Origin: a bacterium
GTDB taxonomy: Bacteria > Zixibacteria > MSB-5A5 > WJJR01
Assembly (NCBI GenBank): GCA_035559435.1
Contig: DATMBC010000052.1
Location: 1 to 46,504 of the forward strand
Length of the DNA stretch: 46,504 nt
Direction: 5' to 3'
The position numbers were made by a program, and so were the translations under genes. The notes beneath the pieces were generated by a model that saw only the letters and a program-made list of their open reading frames with translations, did not search any database and had not been told where the DNA came from. This document shows positions 8,803 through 15,896 of the stretch, piece after piece. Within the stretch, counting starts at the first letter, position 1. The number at the start of each line of letters is the position of its first letter.

Positions 8803-10374
8803 ATGCCGCCAGCCGCCAAACAAATCCTCTGGGTCGACGACGAGATCGATCTGCTCAAACCCCACTTCCTGCTTTTGCAGGAGCGCGGCTACGAGGTCAC
8901 CGGCGTCCACTCCGGCGATGATGCGCTCGATCAGGTCCGTGACCGCCGCTTCGATCTGGTGCTGCTCGATGAGCAGATGCCCGGACGCGACGGCCTGAGC
9001 ACCCTGGTCGAACTCAAGACGCTGGATCCCAACCTCCCGGTGGTCATGGTCACCAAAAGCGAGGAAGACCGGATCATGGACGAGGCGATCGGCAAGAAGA
9101 TCGACGATTACCTCACCAAACCGGTCAATCCCTCACAGGTCCTCCTGGTGGTGAAAAAACACCTCGAGCGGCGCAAGATTCAGTCGGAGCATCTGGCCAA
9201 GCAGTACGTCGACGACTTCCGCCGTCTGCAGGAAGAGATTTCGCGCTCGTCGCATTGGTCGCAGTGGCTCGACGCGCACCATGTCATGTCGCGCTGGGAC
9301 ATCGAGCTCGACCGTTTCCCGGCATTGGGGCTCGATGAGACTCACCGCGAGCACAAGCGCGAACTGAACGCCGATTTCGGCAAGTGGATGGAACGCGAAT
9401 ACCCGCGCTGGCTGGCCGATCTGGAATCCCGCGACCGTCCGCCGCTGTCCATCGACATCGTGCCCCGCTGGCTGGCGCCGCACCTGCGCGAGGGCAAAAA
9501 GGTTTACTTCTTCGTCATCGATTGCATGCGGCTGGACCACTGGATCAACATCGAGCCCGAACTGGCCGAATCATTTCAGATCGAGCGCGAACATTACTTT
9601 TCCATCCTCCCGTCGGCGACGCCCTTCTCCCGCAACGCGATCTTCTCCGGGCTGTTTGCCGATGAGATTCAGCGGCTCTATCCCGAACTCTGGCAGATTG
9701 GCGACAAGGATGAGTTCTCGCGCAACCGGCTCGAGCGCCAACTGCTCGACCAGCAACTGGCCCGGCTCGGCATCCGCCTGCCCAGCGAGGCCAAGTACAT
9801 CAAGGTCCTCGACTTCGCCGAGGGCGACAACCTGGCGCGCAAGTTTTCCAGTTACAAGACCACGCCGCTTCTGTCCGTGGTCTACAACTTCATCGACCAT
9901 GTCTCCCACGGCCGCTCCGAGGACGAGATCCTGCATGAGCTGGCCGTCGACGAGGCCGCTTTCCGCGGGCTGATGAAGACCTGGTTTGTCAATTCCTCCT
10001 GGTCGAAGGTCCTGCGCAAGATCGCGCGCGATCCGAACGCCGTCTGCGTCATCACCACCGACCACGGCAGCATCCTCGGGATGCGCGGCGCGGTCGCGCA
10101 TGGCCGCCGCGACACCTCGCCGTCGCTGCGCTACAAATTCGGCGACAATCTGAACGCCGACCCGCGCGAGGCGGTGGTCATCCCCGATCCCAAGGCCTGG
10201 CGGCTGCCGCGCTTCACCATGAGCACAAGTTATCTGCTGGCCAAGGAGGACTTCTTCTTCGTCTATCCGACCAATTTCAACGAGTTCCAGCGCAAGTTCG
10301 CCAACACCTTCCAGCACGGCGGCATCTCGCTGGCCGAGACCGTCCTGCCGATCGTCACCCTGCGTCCGAAGTGA
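8803..10374 (+). CDS. porX: PorX-like response regulator with PglZ alkaline-phosphatase-superfamily domain
   Basis: This 523-residue protein is a CheY-like receiver fused to a PglZ domain, the architecture of PorX, the T9SS regulator of Bacteroidota. The receiver (residues 7-125) has Asp12/Asp13, phosphoacceptor Asp56 in LVLLDEQMPG, Thr84 and Lys106, and the PorX-like stretch MVTKSEEDRIMDEAIGKKI. A helical linker leads to the PglZ domain. That domain keeps the metal-site and nucleophile pattern: Asp240 in FFVIDCMRLDHW, Thr273 in LPSATPFSRNAIFSG, and Asp420-His421 in ITTDHGS. There is no DNA-binding domain. Work on P. gingivalis PorX showed zinc-dependent phosphodiesterase activity and control of T9SS; the conserved residues suggest this protein is active too. 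Its stop lies 8 bases before tsaE. Confidence 0.92.
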   Translation: MPPAAKQILWVDDEIDLLKPHFLLLQERGYEVTGVHSGDDALDQVRDRRFDLVLLDEQMPGRDGLSTLVELKTLDPNLPVVMVTKSEEDRIMDEAIGKKIDDYLTKPVNPSQVLLVVKKHLERRKIQSEHLAKQYVDDFRRLQEEISRSSHWSQWLDAHHVMSRWDIELDRFPALGLDETHREHKRELNADFGKWMEREYPRWLADLESRDRPPLSIDIVPRWLAPHLREGKKVYFFVIDCMRLDHWINIEPELAESFQIEREHYFSILPSATPFSRNAIFSGLFADEIQRLYPELWQIGDKDEFSRNRLERQLLDQQLARLGIRLPSEAKYIKVLDFAEGDNLARKFSSYKTTPLLSVVYNFIDHVSHGRSEDEILHELAVDEAAFRGLMKTWFVNSSWSKVLRKIARDPNAVCVITTDHGSILGMRGAVAHGRRDTSPSLRYKFGDNLNADPREAVVIPDPKAWRLPRFTMSTSYLLAKEDFFFVYPTNFNEFQRKFANTFQHGGISLAETVLPIVTLRPK

Positions 10375-10382
10375 GCCGCGCG

Positions 10383-10826
10383 ATGCCTGCCGCCGATGTC
10401 CGTTACGAGCGCTATGTGGTTTGCGACAGCGTCGAAGAGACCGAGCGCGTCGCCGCCACCTTCGCCGCGCGTCTGGGCCCCGGCGATTTCGTCGCCCTCA
10501 GCGGTCCGCTGGGCGCCGGCAAATCGGTGATGGCTCGGGCCATCGGACGCGTCTTCGGCGTCGACGCACCGATGCCATCGCCGACGTACACATTGATGGC
10601 GGTGCACCAGGGACGTCTGCCCATCTACCACATGGACCTCTACCGGCTCAGCTCCATCGATGAACTCGAATTCGCCGGCTTGCGCGCCTACTTCGACTCC
10701 GATGGCCTCTGTCTGGTCGAGTGGGGCGAACGGGCCCGCGACGTCTGGCCGCCGAGCGGCTGGCAGATTCGCCTCGAGATGGGCGGAGGCGATCGCCGCG
10801 AGATCGCGATTGTGCCGTTCGGCTGA
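10383..10826 (+). CDS. tsaE: tRNA threonylcarbamoyladenosine biosynthesis ATPase TsaE
   Basis: This 147-residue cytoplasmic ATPase works with TsaB and TsaD in making t6A37 on tRNAs that read ANN codons. The Walker A motif GPLGAGKS covers residues 41-48; SPTYTL and YHMDLYRL, followed by VEWGER, are typical TsaE motifs. The ATG at 10383 was taken; a GTG at 10371 would overlap the porX stop in a GTGA junction and is a serious alternative. TsaB follows after 5 bases. My recollection is that porX and tsaE are also neighbours in several Bacteroidota genomes, which would make this an old arrangement. Confidence 0.95.
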   Translation: MPAADVRYERYVVCDSVEETERVAATFAARLGPGDFVALSGPLGAGKSVMARAIGRVFGVDAPMPSPTYTLMAVHQGRLPIYHMDLYRLSSIDELEFAGLRAYFDSDGLCLVEWGERARDVWPPSGWQIRLEMGGGDRREIAIVPFG

Positions 10827-10831
10827 TCCCC

Positions 10832-11497
10832 ATGCGCGTGCTTGCCTTCGATACCTCCGGTCCGGTGCTCACCGTCGGCATTGCCGCCGATGGCCGCGCC
10901 GTGCTGCGGCGTGACTGCCCGGCGACCCGCGGCCGGGGCAATCTGCTGGAACGCGAAATCGAGGCGGCGCTGTCGCAATGCGACTGGCAGCGCGGCGATG
11001 TCGAGGGGCTCGCGCTGGTCACCGGTCCCGGTTCGCTCACCGCCATTCGCATCGCCTGGGCCACCGCCGCCGGCTGGGCGCAGGCGCAACAAATTCCCGT
11101 GACCGGGTGGACGGTGGCGCAAGCGCAAGCGCGCCGCGCCGCCCCCGACACGCACCATTGCTGGTGCGCCGTGCATTATCGCGGCAACGTCTTTCTTCTC
11201 TATCATTTGGATGATCCGACTCACACGCCGCGTCCGGTGGACCTTTCCGATGGTTCCGTCGCCGCGCACCCGCCGCGCGTGTTGACCGGCCCCGGCGTAA
11301 TCGGCTATCGCGAACGCTGGCAGGCCTACATCGGACCGCAAACCGTCATCGCCGCTGATGCCGACGCCTTTGTCGGCGGCGACATCCTCGCGCTCTGGGG
11401 CGAGGCGGATCTCCGGACGGGGCATCGCCTGTCGTTGGCGCAGTCGCCGTTGGAATACGGCCTGCCGCCGGATTTCCGGAAATTGCATCAGCCGTGA
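10832..11497 (+). CDS. tsaB: tRNA threonylcarbamoyladenosine biosynthesis protein TsaB
   Basis: This 221-residue protein is the inactive ASKHA-fold partner that binds TsaD for t6A synthesis. The start MRVLAFDTSGPVLTVGI and the VTGPGSLTAIRI stretch are the TsaB signature; in many relatives the second motif reads GPGSFTGLR, so Ala replaces the usual Gly. The C-terminal half is less conserved, as usual. The ATG at 10832 lies 5 bases after the tsaE stop, and its own TGA overlaps the GTG of rimI by four bases. The gene order tsaE-tsaB-rimI is widespread in bacteria and supports all three calls. Confidence 0.93.
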   Translation: MRVLAFDTSGPVLTVGIAADGRAVLRRDCPATRGRGNLLEREIEAALSQCDWQRGDVEGLALVTGPGSLTAIRIAWATAAGWAQAQQIPVTGWTVAQAQARRAAPDTHHCWCAVHYRGNVFLLYHLDDPTHTPRPVDLSDGSVAAHPPRVLTGPGVIGYRERWQAYIGPQTVIAADADAFVGGDILALWGEADLRTGHRLSLAQSPLEYGLPPDFRKLHQP

Positions 11498-11997
11498 GCG
11501 ACGCCGGCACAATCCGCGACATGACCGCCGATGACATCGACGCGGTCGCCGCGCTCGAACGTGAGATCTTCAGCGATCCCTGGCCGCGCAGCGCCTTCCA
11601 CGAAATCCTGACCGTCGCCAACCGCATCAATCTGGTTCTGATCGCGCCCGAGGGACACCTGGTCGGATATGTCCTCGGCCAGGTGGTGCTCGATGAACTG
11701 CAGGTGCAGAACATCGCCGTCGCGCCCGCGGCGCGACGGCGCGGGTGGGGCGCGCTGCTTTTGCGTGCGGTCGAACAACGGGCGAAGGACCGCGGCGCGC
11801 TCTGCGCAGTGTTGGATGTGCGCTCGCAGAACGCCCCGGCGTTGGGCTTGTATCAACGCTTCGGGTATCGTATGATTGGGCGGCGGAAGAACTACTATCG
11901 ACGTCCCGTCGATGACGCGCTGGTGTTGTTCCGCCGCCTGGACCGGGACGACAAACTCCCGGCGGGGGAGGAGCCGGATCATGGAATGGTTCCGTAA
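11494..11997 (+). CDS. rimI: Ribosomal protein bS18 N-alanine acetyltransferase RimI (GNAT family)
   Basis: This 167-residue GNAT-fold enzyme is expected to acetylate the N-terminus of ribosomal protein S18. The acetyl-CoA-binding motif A is seen in LQVQNIAVAPAARRRGWGAL, and the C-terminal part has VLDVRSQNAPALGLYQRFGY. The EREIFSDPWPRSAF stretch near residue 25 is typical of RimI. The GTG at 11494 gives a GTGA overlap with the tsaB stop; an internal ATG at 11521 is less likely. The C-terminal tail of about 15 residues reads through the ribosome binding site and start of accD (17-base overlap), so the two may be translationally coupled. Confidence 0.9.
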   Translation: MSDAGTIRDMTADDIDAVAALEREIFSDPWPRSAFHEILTVANRINLVLIAPEGHLVGYVLGQVVLDELQVQNIAVAPAARRRGWGALLLRAVEQRAKDRGALCAVLDVRSQNAPALGLYQRFGYRMIGRRKNYYRRPVDDALVLFRRLDRDDKLPAGEEPDHGMVP

Positions 11998-12904
11998 GGC
12001 CAAAGCCGGTCTGACCGCCAAAGACAAACGCGAAATCCCCGATGGCCTCTGGACCAAGTGCGGCGGTTGCGGCGAAATCATCTACGCCCGCGAACTGGAG
12101 CGCCTCTACTGGGTCTGTCCCTCCTGCGATTACCACTTTCGCATCCGGCATTCCGACTACATCCGTCTTCTGCTCGACGACGGCGTGTTGGAGGAGTACG
12201 ACCGCGGGCTGGTTTCGCGCGATCCGCTGAAGTTCCGCGACAAGAAACGCTATCCCGACCGGATCGCCGATTCGCAAAAAAAGACGGGCCTGGCCGACGC
12301 CATGGTCTGCGGCATCGGCAAGATCGGCGGACGCACCGTCTCGTTCGGCGTCATGGAATTCGCCTTCATCGGCGGCAGCATGGGATCGGTGGTCGGGGAG
12401 AAGACCGCGCGCGCCATCGAACGCGCGCTGGTGCGGCGCATCCCGCTCGTGCTGGTCTGTTGCTCCGGCGGCGCCCGCATGCAGGAGGGCATTCTCTCGC
12501 TGTTCCAGATGGCCAAGACCAGCTTCCTGCTGGCCGAATTGCACGAAGCCAAGATTCCTTACATTACGATCCTTACCAACCCGACCACCGCCGGCGTGAT
12601 GGCCTCGTATGCCTCGCTGGGCGATGTGATCATCGCCGAGCCGCGCGCCCAATTGGGATTCGCCGGGCCGCGGGTGATCCGCGACACGATCCGCCAGGAA
12701 CTGCCCGAAGGATTCCAGAGCTCCGAGTTTTTCCTGGAGCACGGGTTCCTCGACAAGATCGTCAAGCGCCGCGACCTGCGATCCACCGTGGATTCGCTGT
12801 TGACCTTCTTCTGCGGTCCGGGCTCCGGCGTCGCCGAGAAGACCGGCATGACCATCCCGCAACCGCCGGCCGAGTCGACGGGCGACAACGCTCCATTGCG
12901 CTGA
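11981..12904 (+). CDS. accD: Acetyl-CoA carboxylase carboxyltransferase subunit beta
   Basis: This 307-residue protein is the beta half of the carboxyltransferase that moves CO2 from biotin to acetyl-CoA in fatty acid synthesis. The N-terminal zinc ribbon has Cys27, Cys30, Cys46 and Cys49. The crotonase-like core shows GGSMGSVVGEK, CCSGGARMQEG, PTTAGVMASYA and AQLGFAGPRVI, all AccD signatures. Length is normal. The ATG at 11981 follows GGGGGAGGAG, a strong ribosome binding site inside the end of rimI. The alpha subunit gene is not in the window. accD followed by folC is a common bacterial order. Confidence 0.97.
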   Translation: MEWFRKAKAGLTAKDKREIPDGLWTKCGGCGEIIYARELERLYWVCPSCDYHFRIRHSDYIRLLLDDGVLEEYDRGLVSRDPLKFRDKKRYPDRIADSQKKTGLADAMVCGIGKIGGRTVSFGVMEFAFIGGSMGSVVGEKTARAIERALVRRIPLVLVCCSGGARMQEGILSLFQMAKTSFLLAELHEAKIPYITILTNPTTAGVMASYASLGDVIIAEPRAQLGFAGPRVIRDTIRQELPEGFQSSEFFLEHGFLDKIVKRRDLRSTVDSLLTFFCGPGSGVAEKTGMTIPQPPAESTGDNAPLR

Positions 12905-12918
12905 ACCGAAGAAGCGCC

Positions 12919-14262
12919 ATGTCCCGCCCCGCGCTCTCCTACTCCGAGGCCCGGCGCCGGCTCTATGCCCTCGAACACTGGGGCATCAAGCTCGGGCTGG
13001 ACAATATCCGCGAGTTCTGCGCCACGCTCGGCAATCCGCAGGACCGGTTTGTCTCCGTCCACATCGCCGGCACCAACGGCAAAGGGTCCACCAGCGCCTT
13101 TCTCGATTCCATTCTGCGCGCCGCCGGGTATCGGGTCGGGCGCTACACGTCGCCCCATCTGCGCGACTTTCGCGAGCGGATCCACATCAGTGGCCGCCCC
13201 GTGCCGATGTCCTGGGTGGCCGAGTTTGTCGGCGAGCACTGGGCGCGGATCGTTGAGAAACGTTACTCCTACTTCGAGGTGTCCACCGCCCTGGGATTCT
13301 GGGCTTTTGCGCGGGCGGGAATCGACATCGGCGTGATTGAAGTCGGCCTCGGCGGGCGTTTCGATGCGACCAACGTCATCCAGCCGGCACTTGCCGTCAT
13401 TACCCGCATCGCGCGCGATCATGAACATGTCCTCGGCTACACGCCTGAGGCAATCGCCTTCGAAAAGGCCGGCATCATCAAGGAGGGGGTCCCGGTCGTC
13501 ATTGGTCCGCTGGTGGCGGCCGCGGGCACCCGCATCCGGGAGATCGCCGACGCACGCGCGGCGCCTCTCTGGACGGCGGCGGAAATCCTCGCCGATCGAA
13601 TAGCCTCCGGTTGCCTGCCGCCGGCACACGAATCCTGGCGCGTCCCTCTGCATGGGACCCATCAGTGCACGAATTTGTCCACCGCGCTGGCCTCCATCGC
13701 GGTATTGCGGACGCATGGGCTGGACATCCCCGCCCGGGCGGTCCGTGCAGGCATCGAGCAGGTCGCTTGGCCGGCGCGGTTTCAGATTGACCGCGGTCGG
13801 CCGACCGTCGTCTATGATGCCGCGCACAATCCCGACGGCATCCGCACCGTCGCGGATACCTGGCGGCGGATGTTCGGCCAACGCCGCTGTGTCTGTGTGT
13901 TCAACACCCGTCCCGACAAAGATCACGCCGAGATGCTGGAGGCGCTGGCGCCGATCGTCGGGCGCTGGGTCTTCACTCCGATGCCGGATTCACCGTACAT
14001 CGCGCGGGAAGAACTGCTGTCACGCGCCGCCGGATCAGCACGGCCCGCCGAGTGGCGACCGTCGCCGTCCGATGCCCTGCGTCGCGCGCGTTCGTTGGCC
14101 GGCGCGTCCGGCGCCGTTCTGGTCACCGGGTCACACTATCTGGTCGGCGCGGTGATTCCCTCGCGCCTGGTGGCGAAGCCCACGGGACGGACCACGCAAT
14201 CCCGGCCGATCACGCGTCGGCAACTCCTTGCGGCATCTCAGGATCGGGGCGCACCATTTTGA
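12919..14262 (+). CDS. folC: Folylpolyglutamate synthase / dihydrofolate synthase
   Basis: This 447-residue Mur-ligase-like enzyme adds glutamate to dihydropteroate or tetrahydrofolate. The P-loop is HIAGTNGKGSTS (Gly51-Ser58); GRYTSPHLRDFRERI, VGLGGRFDATNV and AFEKAGIIKEGVPVV are FolC signatures, and YDAAHNPDGI marks the C-terminal domain. The usual NIGLDH motif reads TRIARDHEHVLG, a mild deviation. The ATG at 12919 lies 14 bases after accD. A new promoter follows the gene, so it probably ends the long operon that starts with serS. Confidence 0.95.
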   Translation: MSRPALSYSEARRRLYALEHWGIKLGLDNIREFCATLGNPQDRFVSVHIAGTNGKGSTSAFLDSILRAAGYRVGRYTSPHLRDFRERIHISGRPVPMSWVAEFVGEHWARIVEKRYSYFEVSTALGFWAFARAGIDIGVIEVGLGGRFDATNVIQPALAVITRIARDHEHVLGYTPEAIAFEKAGIIKEGVPVVIGPLVAAAGTRIREIADARAAPLWTAAEILADRIASGCLPPAHESWRVPLHGTHQCTNLSTALASIAVLRTHGLDIPARAVRAGIEQVAWPARFQIDRGRPTVVYDAAHNPDGIRTVADTWRRMFGQRRCVCVFNTRPDKDHAEMLEALAPIVGRWVFTPMPDSPYIAREELLSRAAGSARPAEWRPSPSDALRRARSLAGASGAVLVTGSHYLVGAVIPSRLVAKPTGRTTQSRPITRRQLLAASQDRGAPF

Positions 14263-14344
14263 CACGTTCCGGCGCATTTGACTCCGGATCGGGGAACGTT
14301 TGGACGATCTTCTTGTTAGGAGTCCGTGCGACGTCAAAGAATGG

Positions 14345-14373
14345 TTGACTGGGCACGACGCCGCCTGTAATCT
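14345..14373 (+). promoter_or_regulatory. Strong sigma-70-type promoter of trxA
   Basis: TTGACT at 14345-14350 and TAATCT at 14368-14373 are 17 bases apart. The expected start of the transcript is near 14380, about 25 bases before trxA. The ribosome binding site GAAGGAG lies at 14394-14400. Confidence 0.75.
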
Positions 14374-14405
14374 CGCCCGGTGCGTAGAATGAAGAAGGAG
14401 ACATG

Positions 14406-14738
14406 ATGCAGACGACACACCCGGTAGAAGTCACCGACGCCACATTCAAGTCCGAAGTGCTCGACTCCAAGGTTCCCGTTCTGGTCGATTTCTGGGCCGA
14501 ATGGTGCGGCCCGTGCAAGATGATCGCCCCGGTCGTGGCCGAACTGGCCGCCGATTATGAAGGCCGGCTGAAAGTCGCCAAGGTCGATGTCGACAAAAAC
14601 AGCGACATCGCCGCCCAGTACCGGATCATGAGCATTCCCAGCTTGCTGTTTTTTAAGGGCGGTAAACAGGTCGATCAGGTGATCGGCGCGGTGCCCAAGC
14701 AGAGTCTGGTGAACAAGATTGAGACGATTCTCAGTTGA
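14406..14738 (+). CDS. trxA: Thioredoxin
   Basis: This 110-residue protein is a standard cytoplasmic thioredoxin that reduces protein disulfides. The active site is WCGPC with Cys34 and Cys37, preceded by VLVDFWAE; the cis-proline loop is [12 protein letters not shown]. Two ATG codons lie next to each other at 14403 and 14406; the second is chosen because the GAAGGAG ribosome binding site ends five bases before it but only two before the first. The gene has its own promoter and a hairpin after it, so it is probably monocistronic. It may feed electrons to DsbD, encoded about 1.1 kb downstream; that link is inferred. Confidence 0.97.
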   Translation: MQTTHPVEVTDATFKSEVLDSKVPVLVDFWAEWCGPCKMIAPVVAELAADYEGRLKVAKVDVDKNSDIAAQYRIMSIPSLLFFKGGKQVDQVIGAVPKQSLVNKIETILS

Positions 14739-14769
14739 TCGTTTCGCGCATCCGACACCGACAATCCGC

Positions 14770-14800
14770 GGCGGCCGGAACTTCTCCGGCCGCCGTTGCT
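14770..14800 (+). terminator. Terminator-like hairpin after trxA
   Basis: GGCGGCCGGA at 14770-14779 pairs perfectly with TCCGGCCGCC at 14785-14794 around a five-base loop. Only a weak T-rich stretch (GTTGCTGTTG) follows, so termination may be partial. Confidence 0.6.
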
Positions 14801-14910
14801 GTTGCCGCGCCGAGACGCGAGAAGATGACCGAACAGATCGCCAAAAGCCGCGTACCATTCATGGCGCCGCAAGCCGCGGCGTTTTGAGCCGATAACAGGC
14901 AAGACGGACC

Positions 14911-15753
14911 ATGCGACCATACACACCGCCACAGTGGGATGAGGAAGGCGCCGCACCGCAGAGCGCGCTGCCGCCGACGATCAAAGTCCTCCTGATCGCC
15001 AATGGTGTGTTCTATGTCGCCCAGGTCCTGTTGCAGGTGGCTGCCGGATTCAACCTGGTCGGCTATGGCGGACTGTCGCCGGCCATGGTGGCCAACGGGG
15101 CGGTCTGGCAGTTGGTCACCTATATGTTCCTCCATGGCAATCTCCTGCACCTGCTTTTCAATATGCTGGCGCTGTGGATGTTCGGACGCGACCTCGAGAA
15201 TCTCTGGGGCGCGCGCGGCTTTCTCCGCTACTACTTCATTTGCGGCATCGGCGCGGGACTGGTGACGTTGCTGGCGCTGTGGGGCAAGCACACCTTTACC
15301 ATCGGCGCCTCCGGCGCCATCTACGGCATCCTGCTCGCCTTCGGGATGACCTTCCCCAACCGTTACATTTTCCTCTGGTTCCTGGTGCCGATCAAGGCCA
15401 AGTATTTCGTGATCCTCTTCGGGGCGATCGAACTGTTGGCCTCGCTCTCCAGTCCCGGCGATGGGGTCGCGCATCTCACCCATCTCGGCGGTCTGGTGAT
15501 CGGTTTCTTCTATCTGAGGTTCGCCGGCCAGCGCCTGCGCTTTCCCGCTCCGATGGCCTGGATCGGCCAATGGCGCGCGCGCCAGAAGGGACGCGCCCTT
15601 CGTCAGCGCTGGGATGAACACCGCGAACTGATGGAAGAGGTCGACCGCATCCTCGATCGCATCAATCAGGTCGGCTACGAGGGACTGACCGATGAGGAGC
15701 GCGCGACCCTCGAGCGCGCCTCGCGCCGTCTGTCGACCGAGCCGCGCCCATAA
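14911..15753 (+). CDS. Rhomboid family intramembrane serine protease
   Basis: This 280-residue protein has about six membrane segments. The catalytic pair is visible: Ser134 in TIGASGAIYG and a His in AHLTHLGGLVIG, most likely His191. The L1-loop region is WQLVTYMFLHGNLLHLLFNM, as in many bacterial rhomboids. Rhomboids cut membrane proteins within or near the bilayer; the substrate here is unknown. A cytoplasmic C-terminal tail of about 80 residues is charged and probably helical (HRELMEEVDRILDRINQVG, then LTDEERATLERASRRL), a tail shape common in Bacteroidota-type rhomboids. The ATG at 14911 has only a weak ribosome binding site. Confidence 0.92.
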   Translation: MRPYTPPQWDEEGAAPQSALPPTIKVLLIANGVFYVAQVLLQVAAGFNLVGYGGLSPAMVANGAVWQLVTYMFLHGNLLHLLFNMLALWMFGRDLENLWGARGFLRYYFICGIGAGLVTLLALWGKHTFTIGASGAIYGILLAFGMTFPNRYIFLWFLVPIKAKYFVILFGAIELLASLSSPGDGVAHLTHLGGLVIGFFYLRFAGQRLRFPAPMAWIGQWRARQKGRALRQRWDEHRELMEEVDRILDRINQVGYEGLTDEERATLERASRRLSTEPRP

Positions 15754-15858
15754 TCCCCCCGATAAAAGGGTTGCATCACCGTCTCCGTCGCTGCACCCTA
15801 CCGCTGTCACCCGTCGGCGGAGGCCCTTGATTGGCAGGAACTTCCCGCCGGATTGCGG

Positions 15859-15875
15859 GGTATGTGACACATACC
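15859..15875 (+). promoter_or_regulatory. 17-bp perfect palindrome upstream of dsbD, candidate operator
   Basis: GGTATGTG and CACATACC flank a single central A. The site lies 22-38 bases before the dsbD start and far enough from the rhomboid stop to be in the dsbD leader or promoter. No convincing -35/-10 pair was found around it. The binding protein is unknown. Confidence 0.5.
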
Positions 15876-15896
15876 GGAAACGGGAAAACCATCGCC

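Noticed and set aside
12058-12918. Extension of folC upstream by 287 codons
   Set aside because: The frame is open but runs through accD in another frame; the FolC N-terminus starts at 12919.
15831-15896. Earlier start of dsbD by 22 codons
   Set aside because: It would put a basic stretch before the signal peptide and read through the palindrome; the ATG at 15897 fits better.
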